Shown here: positions 58,501 through 61,199 of the stretch, one piece after another
How positions within the stretch are numbered: position 1 is the first letter of the stretch
Layout of the letters: each line of letters opens with the position of its first letter
Assembly (NCBI GenBank): GCA_045577635.1
Contig: JAZNIS010000101.1
Location: 1 to 61,199 of the forward strand
Direction of reading: 5' to 3'
DNA: 61,199 nucleotides
Source of the DNA: UBA6345 sp045577635
GTDB lineage: Bacteria; Bacillota; Clostridia; Christensenellales; UBA1242
Position numbers and translations under genes: made by a program
Notes under the pieces: model-generated
What the model was told of the DNA's origin: nothing
Databases searched by the model: none
Seen by the model: only the letters and a program-made list of their open reading frames with translations

Positions 58501-61199
58501 TATCCACGACTTGTTTGGATTGAAAACAGTAGTAATGCAATTAATGCAACAACAGGTGCAGTTGATAATGCTAAATTAGAAGATTCAGTAGCTGGACATT
58601 CAATTTTCAGTGTTCAAACTGAAGGTTCAAAAACTCGTCCATCAACAACTGTTGATGCTTCACTTGCAAAACAAACATATATTGCAACTACAAGTTCACA
58701 AATTGGCAACTTAAATGGTAAAACATTAACTAACAAAACAGTATATGTTAAAGGTAATCAAGCATTCTCTGGAACAATTACGGAAGTTGATGCTTTAAGT
58801 GCAATTATTGGTTTATATGTTACATCAGGAAGTTCAACCGTAATTACAACAAATAATGGTTATTTAGCTAATAGTTCAGTTGTTAAAAATGTAGTTGGAA
58901 CTAATAATGGTGTAATTTATAGATTAACTTTTGCTGGAACAAATTTGGCAAGCACTCTTGTTACAACCAATAATGGTGGAATTGATACAATGGTCGCAGA
59001 AGATACAAGTTCTAGCCAAAGTGCAGTTTCATTAATTGGAACTAATAATGGTGTAGTTTATCGTAGTATTATTAAAAATACAAAAGTAACTTTTGCATCT
59101 ACATTAGGAAAAATTAAATCTTCTTACTATTTAAGCACAGTTGATTCTAAAACTGTTGCAAACTACTTTAACCAAATGGGTAGTGATTATAGTTATGAAA
59201 TAAATGGCACAGGTGTAAATTTTGACCTTGCTAACATGGATGGAAACATTTTAAGTGGTGACGGTTTTGATTTTGCTAACGATTGGATTGTTGTTGAACC
59301 AAAATCAACCGCAAGTGCAGTTGATAAATTAACATTAAACTATGGTGCTCCAATTTTAAGATATGAATTGGCTACAGCTAATTCAACAAGGGGTGGCTAT
59401 AACTTTGATGAAGGTATTCGCAGTGCTATGTACTGGACAAGTACCGGAACAACATTTAACAATTTATTAGTTAAATATGCAAATCAAACAGTTATTAAAT
59501 TAAACAATGAAACTCAATTTGCAGAAATTGCACAAGCAACTTCTGTTGGTGAAGTTGTTACAGGATATCCTGTTTCAGAATTAGAAACAACACCTGCAAT
59601 TTCATCAGTATATAACAACGAAAGTGCAATTACTGATGCAAGCACTCTTGTATCAGGAACAACTTATAATTACAAAGAAGTTGAAACAACAGAATATGTT
59701 TACGGTGTAAAAACTGTTAATAAACGAAAATTGTTAAACTTCCAAGCTTCTGATATTTACTTAATGAAAGACATGGATTTAGGTGGACAATTATGGACAC
59801 CAATTGGATTTGGCTTTGATAATTTACAAGTAAATGTTGGTGATGTAATTACAAGTTTAAATTCAAGTAGTCATAATGTATTTATGGGTACATTCAATGG
59901 TTCAGGTTATATTATTTCAAATGTAACAACTATTGAATCAAATAAAAATGTTGGTTTATTTGGAACTGCTTATGTAAATGCTGGTGCCGATATTCCTTCA
60001 TTTGCAAACATTGTAATTAGAAACAGTAACTTTATTAGTGTTTCTAAAAATGGTGGTTTCTCACTAGCAGGTGCATTAGTTGGTAGAGTTATTTTAGGAA
60101 AAGATAATTCTACACAATATGTATTAAGCAAAGTGGGTACCGAACATGCAAATGTATTTGCAACAAACCGTGCAAGTGGTTTAGTTGGTGATTATTTAAG
60201 TTTATCTTCAGCAGATTCTGTTGGAACAACAAACTTAACAAGATTTATTAAAGCTAAAATGAATTATGCTTATGTAAATTCAAATGTTATTGTTTCAAAA
60301 GGAACAGGTAATGTTGCTGCTGGTTTTGTAAACTACGGTAATAATAATATTTATCAACCTTCTCATGCATTAGTTGCACATACAATCAACACAGGTTTAG
60401 AACAATTATACTTCTCTGGTGAAATTGGTGATTACAGATTAAATTCAGATAATGATTATAAATTTGTAAATCAACACACCGATTTATCAACAGGTTATGA
60501 TGGTGATAATGCCGTTGAAGTTTCATCATTATATGGTATGGTTAAAAATGTTCTAGCTAGTAATGATACAATTGCAAAACAAAGTGTATATGCTCTTGAT
60601 TTTATGGATGCTGTTGTAATGAACACATCTGGTAATGTAAACGATGAGTATATGACTAATGAATCATTCCCTAACTTTGATTGGGGTAGTGTATGGACCA
60701 GATTAACTGGAACAAACGACAACTATCCTGTATTAATTAGTAAAGTTGGATATTGGGTAGAAACAATTAAAGAACCAGGATTTACTCAACCAAGTTATAA
60801 TGGTTCTACAAAAACTTATTCTGTTTCTACTCCACAACAATTAGCATGGATTGCAAACAAAGTTAATACTGATACATCATCTTCAGTAATGAGTGGTCAA
60901 ACAGTTCAATTAACAGCTAATATTAATTTGTCTGGCAGAGTTTGGTCATCAATTGGTTACAACTCTGGTTCAGGATATCATGCATTTGCTGGTAAGTTTG
61001 ACTTTAACGGAAAAACAATTTCTGGAATGACAGTTTCTGGTGCATATATTAACAAGTCAGATTATGCTGGTGATGTTGATATTGAAGAAGAATTTGTTGA
61101 TGTTGTTTGCTTAACATCAAAAACAGTTGGTTTATTTGGTGCAACCGAAGGAGCAGAAATTACTTCTAGCACAGGTGTAGGTAAAATTAATGGATTGGC
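43576..61199 (+). CDS. Giant GLUG-repeat surface lipoprotein 2 (partial, at least 5,874 residues)
   Basis: Open from the ATG at 43576 (GAGGAAG 6 bases upstream) to the last base, so the 3' end is missing. The signal peptide MINLRKKLIAICLMLFS ends in the lipobox LIYGC. The mature N-terminus (NEYKNLTLEVSSSEIEIILN) aligns with that of lipoprotein 1 (DPYKDLKLTVSASEIILYLN), so the two are paralogues. A long Ig-like beta-rich region is followed by solenoid blocks with caps near residues 969, 2888, 3488, 4228, 5386 and 5752; several caps keep the GLUG-protein form YVLASDVAISNEWVPIG or IYLMKDMDLGGQLWTPIG. At least 25 GLUG turns are present. No acidic Pro-rich linker like that of lipoprotein 1 was noticed. 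Function is not known; a cell-surface binding role is inferred. Confidence 0.9.
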   Translation, partial: MINLRKKLIAICLMLFSTVMLIYGCDKNEYKNLTLEVSSSEIEIILNEDSPESNLFPITAKVSGMPKGYNGAVSFSVPVNNGVIEAVKANPDVNGDGESIGIFEAKKQGGPVIITVTTLEGNLSKNITVTVVKPVSEIIFNTLNIPVVKGVKTDISKFYTIKPDGTLQDDVNLELVPLNGGESEIIKVETDGKYLTVPTDVNLTEFQLRVRSAIDSEIITSSLATVKVINVLPTDLITLIHDNNTPTIDEDDLALPKNAKGEYELVLATNTGNLFSKTLFFDFNADPNENNNYIVSVKGRTNSGSIIDEDGLENRFVEIDNHVSIRNGFEIKARGNGNTKITFVIDRADFPGYFTQTITLNVSVQAYPTKIEVNNSVNETKLDVLKLFVNYDVETFGTPFRVVVSNETGPMLDQKVIANLTSGEENISLYDANKTLIEWGSEIFAGAKYYLKHNFTENPTESISLTLVSTTYNKIFLNLPITVETQPINLTTTSPEVFLDITKPEVKTALVINGLTGTINYSRDLEIVELSNCDIINYEASATQITVWPKSDIIGVCSLKVVANNGSSVSFIITLYEQLITGETSVSIAGEVIAAKEAVGGTYPEVNIKNGLNIPIYFTINGRNYTSLDETGLIYHSSSSNSQVVQSTEMNYSLQTKNMSGSAHIELQIIGFDEYGEQVKAVYFEILINVSVPLTTLTSDSPQEIIYDINSLSSSQISEYGIYTIELSSSPFNANFGINDLTWSCEYNGGQLRAQKTVREDRNTIDYTFRTSNYDVITLTTTKTNFKVAEVKCQIASSTTSVITFNIVAKVDQQFKNENGLIISDPKSAKVRFIVYKAEKVSDFVFENVASKGTKANPIYQLTYDERDLEFNGSIYTNEANCIKTVYFNVYPVTALNKDLGVLSSSGVVSATVNNVLKSITITLLSKPASTDVIKLTVYPLDDVNGTDIGKHKIIQIRVLDGRSERTAFEIKNETDLLKVNSSLSSYYVLASDVAISNEWVPIGKTLTSVQQFSGNFSGKYVVYDENDVVVTTSYYSISGLNINNNDYDYYGLFAYLGENSKVSDLSINNFSIRATISHDRNVFVGALAGYAEGEINNVSVNDQSGVQAFNGLYYENATVGETTSGIYITAETNTNIHANYFVGGLVGFLNNSALHLATTAVADSAGHKVFEGLKTLYKVSGSDYDYYNKQVVNSKAIVQMNVYVKTNNASFVGGLVGFNNRAVITADKQTGIVFGSNSAQVVTAINANLSPQETAFNNYSSFGGVVGFNNGVVENIIAKASIFGVYENSTDYYNIKNVGGVVGYNIGLVQGNKSFPLLQGYINVGGVVGKSATAIVTLKVNGNDKEFKNGKMAVGDGLFTMVDSVEYNKYFRIHIEEFETQSLSGEDFLDLMEDYLGDLSKAETVYNNYYAGREGDYYYVIKISDHDIFDTDPKISYSYSYNTRYVGIASEDSYDYLVLEEIAVILGKYKSNHIENNSVEFLQLDDKVKIYNSAIVGFDNIGGLVGEYVGLSAPLNVIEVGSDKATAGQVTFTAIAYNTVHNYSLKPVEQKSGTVGGNGFYGNILLSNAHYFRVDKLNRNYAGGLVGKMSNGSIFSNQVFASIQGELAGLGGLVGKVEGTTNISNCSFVGAIINRDSAATAEVKPATGGLVGDSLKATTLFAHSGYASATDEEAYKYSSSCVWYYSVNPKNQISWVAGDHNNIASCYFKAKDINGNYIKTYEDTTDPEYEYKKSMGYIGDSRVELDYTYYHSDGTKKEFVVDGFTYTTKKVWVDTLSANEKSCPDCNPSFVFDEDEIDETKLTEFIDDNKAYRFVGEDLNGDGLVDAHTGVDYSNKTLEQFKTAYLNQTSWYVNELINDGLPVILSSNKLTPTGTDSYKISLLANFPPTDIVLENKENKIDTFIKNLPDDLSSVVYYYGLDSSNYKTGTDTLNFTSTNSADKISTSTAELNAQLLKQNSYSLDEILTLSSIPTFIDGNSFKIKSSNSSVLSVEFDNSGNVKFVAKSAGYALLTITSEYNVSLSKTVAVNVANASDELKLGYFESGQQKYVQDNQVLVINKSTEEKQITLPVSSNLSANQIFNGNSFPEVTESFKLISNRNSGVRYYFAGLTTSGGGTPCPTIYYATNDIEGLINSIQLKINNLKFGYEYIGQIAGATPTNYYTVYIDVPYGTTANFVGIEETLNDITLISVPYLVTTSAKGETNKILLANLGDYDDGVLLTEGELRGVAVPAENTVVLNQNRFDVASYDYTQYTADYISNLESLITMFKVRVTKATWNLTKDKDAIANDVKTESSFNITIETDKDDEELYLAYFHSFGSESVERKISYTNLFANLGGEVNVGNITLQGNNKTITSVGNKNYVNYNFTVLVKDENKNNVQDVVSTTFKFFVVKSDAVLETDANGFINNAISSVVESNMLLSLPVTLTPQTITEIDLKHYPNSESKVIIDAMGNKITEINLNEIAYENIIPGNVGVLKAYISPYYASYDELHIISSVSTGSVVLFEQLMARTTETAAGLIYNGSYETLIVSNNKVENGIKLVKVSNINQDREQNYDGNIYIRTMLNSFKSEADKFTLTIRAYKNGVLVKEKPIVLDVQTPPSLNLSVNGADSAPIARGTEVKFDAQLTDINGNIDFSGSYMYRINSNGIEVKVGSINADFMVKNNSGVYSVSVNNDVASDRYIKVVGTVTKQINGETITHSDYITLHVTDFVIEEISVESVTNGNFVGMFNQPYSLIVRISKATYNPANTDTVKEKIKKLEADFSRYSETDSILQTWKLVKTLQGVGSATRYASLKVGFNGNDSFVIGTRVEEALGNIPVYTLQNTKFGSGDILAAVVQFVYTDQGIIPVLNDADRVTYSSSEYFYEKSFEFGFGFYRIRDEERPDPIETAEQFKQMADGVDYILVSDIVLEDWEPFREDLKINSLDGNGYVITIKSFSLPTYTEGQALLDSANIGIFSKIHAGTTIKNLTIEVPSQQKSNQIELATYDNTAVDLYVDARAYKSVNFGVLAAENSGLITNCQIINDAGALREERELTIARQYFLTDPRYMDYKTYDGGGNLVFNEEQFILDNWDVFRKGQVQRYDAAGKLYGEVTGSDTDRHLSVVRVETTTTVETQIHYMSGLVAQNVLDGETSEVGYITNSSVENITINGVGYVSGFVANNAGKISSSYFKGANIINRVAENYAEAATAGFVVKNSGEKASIQYSYIQGRLGEGDKYANPKTGGGLTNGDKTGLTADNKAGFAGYNYANNGGNASISSLRALNALITTKTNAAGFVYSNESIISNSYSNIIVNSSMGTSGFVFTNAKKGTISSCYSLSSVKTNSWDASPFTGRAATHEYNNENPDGIVDCHYLKLGSDENSSALEVEYAEDYLEGDEPATSLGSSQFGEYNTFQSYAFNTDFELSTADKVTRAVWFIPNDASSDLYEEHFKNTFYVRSRPELVAANLRTISVRVWVGSETSNENSYTYVSTVIGQGIHNPLLVKTAEDFNRYLNYESTIDDNERNFAIRFISDITFNKTDLTAQTYNMDYYGDLDGNGMDINQLRLVSDTDFENVETGQPITDLGLFGRIITKDLGDENYQRGVVRNINIAVSEVAGSKVMNVGALAGSIENADVFNVNISGDVVIQGKNLVGGLAGIIKGDSEIVNITSSLSARAAFFKETNRFSTNFPTELPAVYGTFNLYYSELQGDEVSNSDEVSYAGGIAGVFDVKERSEEEGMNPLSLFNAKARSLQVTGDVTIIGEVVGGIFGLNGQEATTSDLSFIVKENTNPKLRGSRIVGGLVGENRGEIERSYIAHESTLQEKIDQSYKTGIAGGTYTNSNLNYNDLYSSNAHYTGGLVGFNNDGKITNAYSKLNVINMNSMFAGGFVGLSIGGEYNFCYTVGSVSAFSSAGGFIGAQAQYPFNITKTGSGENEVITYSANTRFARYIYFEPNSENGKSIGSGSTKLVGVVAANLWRPEDLVTNRTTLYSAEDLKIGTMIGVAVMADNGSGKYQLSDIIDIGDLTERKKNETIFFMQPEIVSLRHNAVYNSNDFYKLMPEIGAFEDKLGFIYNQKNLTRDYRFSTSVDSATDGDTYNEAADSSVIQVTRPQGLSGYAAEPKKNEDNEYIVNGVAGTGAGYTSATADKNYYRYSRMQNIGSARSLKEIITTLDIIETDAAGMGDHSSDDLEGKKDSYDDIINTPIFNTWNVNRWTGVRKETADDQNTVFPYLEAKPEKTKILVYQKSDLELMSVYVNAEFVLMNDIDLQADGPSSWAPVGTKAIPFKGLLHSNDRPATPGANWPYTIYNLSVTSAGAAYAGLVGYAAEAEFKDFNLSTASVVVDGSEDTPLFVGSLVGYASSGTVFENIKILTDNAKYKTPDGAAYGAKLTTSTAASVGGLVGFSDMGTINNVDLKDVEINITGIGDLSRVESERPKTLGFGGVAGYLTSAEPATPMVAGASVEGTINLKSGATAILLPDDARCGGSTGFSFDVGGVIGRSNDADSSQARVLNISSKVKITANLNAGGTTNISSINIGGAIGKAQNTLFTENEVIDDETTVVTNIYRNFVEGSGSTDIDVDLTNFAKTADSRTSTFNVGGAVGSVYARDAELTATYVTESLSQISVGKTTAVKMTVDITNSTYLNSNVGGVAGYTENATVKHLYSNVDINVTDGSAGGATYGSTIIAGGIIGKVVNGQNMSNMHSVGMVYVHSSLTGTINNNVYAGGAFGDVYLGEVATVLQTINKGVSQATVSVDMASSDNDGTVIAGGFIGRIFGGKVTQSASVGKVLILNGKQNKTNYAGGFVGFINMQNPQIEIPAIAGGAVASTPNLLAFENNYSSADLQLTSIFESELDSYAGLFIGNIYYGYEEGFKHLTLKNNYTIGKYIYTGNNAANYYDSLYIERNNKGGFLGGYTYYAGSGVNSTNVERASNLVYVNNFYNSDFVPYTNGHLKGLSTEVMLYNANATFAEFKDVKTTSEAGAEVSVWTVANNNYPRLVWIENSSNAINATTGAVDNAKLEDSVAGHSIFSVQTEGSKTRPSTTVDASLAKQTYIATTSSQIGNLNGKTLTNKTVYVKGNQAFSGTITEVDALSAIIGLYVTSGSSTVITTNNGYLANSSVVKNVVGTNNGVIYRLTFAGTNLASTLVTTNNGGIDTMVAEDTSSSQSAVSLIGTNNGVVYRSIIKNTKVTFASTLGKIKSSYYLSTVDSKTVANYFNQMGSDYSYEINGTGVNFDLANMDGNILSGDGFDFANDWIVVEPKSTASAVDKLTLNYGAPILRYELATANSTRGGYNFDEGIRSAMYWTSTGTTFNNLLVKYANQTVIKLNNETQFAEIAQATSVGEVVTGYPVSELETTPAISSVYNNESAITDASTLVSGTTYNYKEVETTEYVYGVKTVNKRKLLNFQASDIYLMKDMDLGGQLWTPIGFGFDNLQVNVGDVITSLNSSSHNVFMGTFNGSGYIISNVTTIESNKNVGLFGTAYVNAGADIPSFANIVIRNSNFISVSKNGGFSLAGALVGRVILGKDNSTQYVLSKVGTEHANVFATNRASGLVGDYLSLSSADSVGTTNLTRFIKAKMNYAYVNSNVIVSKGTGNVAAGFVNYGNNNIYQPSHALVAHTINTGLEQLYFSGEIGDYRLNSDNDYKFVNQHTDLSTGYDGDNAVEVSSLYGMVKNVLASNDTIAKQSVYALDFMDAVVMNTSGNVNDEYMTNESFPNFDWGSVWTRLTGTNDNYPVLISKVGYWVETIKEPGFTQPSYNGSTKTYSVSTPQQLAWIANKVNTDTSSSVMSGQTVQLTANINLSGRVWSSIGYNSGSGYHAFAGKFDFNGKTISGMTVSGAYINKSDYAGDVDIEEEFVDVVCLTSKTVGLFGATEGAEITSSTGVGKINGL
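46830..48545 (+). repeat. First GLUG solenoid block of giant lipoprotein 2
   Basis: Turns in order: VGALAGYA, VGGLVGFL, VGGLVGFN, FGGVVGFN, VGGVVGYN, VGGVVGKS, IGGLVGEY, AGGLVGKM, LGGLVGKV and TGGLVGDS. They are closer to the canonical GLUG form (GGLVG) than those of lipoprotein 1's first block, where GG(I/V/F)(V/A)G dominates. Confidence 0.8.

Noticed and set aside
25430..61199. CRISPR or nucleotide-level tandem repeats suggested by recurring GGTGGT strings
   Set aside because: The recurring strings are codons of Gly-Gly in divergent GLUG turns with unequal spacing; there are no conserved direct repeats with unique spacers.
1..61199. tRNA, rRNA or riboswitch genes in intergenic gaps
   Set aside because: Gaps are short and AT-rich; no cloverleaf with a GTTCRA loop and no conserved riboswitch core was recognised by eye. 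A covariance-model search would be needed for certainty.

Overview
The window looks like a spore-forming, very AT-rich Bacillota (Clostridia-type) chromosome, probably from an uncultured gut lineage. The grounds are a clear SpoIIID homologue, Bacillus/Clostridium-style gene order (walJ-htrA...rlmH; glmU-pth-mfd-prsA-like), Gram-positive ribosome binding sites, and sigma-A promoters of the TTGACT-N17-TATAAT kind. The standard genetic code fits throughout. The first ~155 bases are an exception: they are about 60% G+C (97 of the first 160 bases) and encode a piece of an unrelated GNAT acetyltransferase, which suggests a chimeric contig end.

Layout. (1) Bases 1-4772, minus strand: a three-gene operon with a catalytically degenerate RAYT/Y1-transposase relative, a single-pass membrane protein, and a large secreted protein built of about five ~190-residue modules that runs off the window. 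(2) 4984-8490, plus: a zinc-ribbon membrane protein, an M1-like metallopeptidase lipoprotein, WalJ and an HtrA-like lipoprotein protease. (3) 8654-17297, plus: one tightly packed run of eight genes (two CPBP membrane proteases, rlmH, tadA, a GlmU remodelled into two proteins, pth, mfd), probably one operon. (4) 17405-20629: a PrsA-like foldase lipoprotein and a LPG-synthase-type (UPF0104) membrane protein, converging through a shared terminator on a TPR/polysaccharide-deacetylase gene (20650-22071, minus). (5) 22217-25223: a divergent Fe-ADH-like protein, a small exported protein, a SpoIIQ-like M23 protein with damaged active site, acpP with its own promoter, and spoIIID behind a near-consensus sigma-E promoter. 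(6) 25430-61199: two tandem, paralogous giant lipoprotein genes. The first is complete at 5,942 codons; the second is open for at least 5,874 codons and runs off the window. Both have a lipobox, an Ig-like N-terminal region and several GLUG-type solenoid blocks.

How it fits together. The centre is housekeeping (translation quality control, transcription-coupled repair, amino-sugar acetylation, envelope stress proteolysis), with early mother-cell and forespore sporulation functions beside it. The flanks are devoted to the cell surface. About 36 kb, more than half the window, is spent on two giant surface-anchored GLUG lipoproteins, and the left edge carries another large secreted repeat protein co-transcribed with a domesticated transposase relative. 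These surface systems are the least explained part of the window. No tRNA, rRNA, CRISPR array, complete insertion sequence or riboswitch was recognised.
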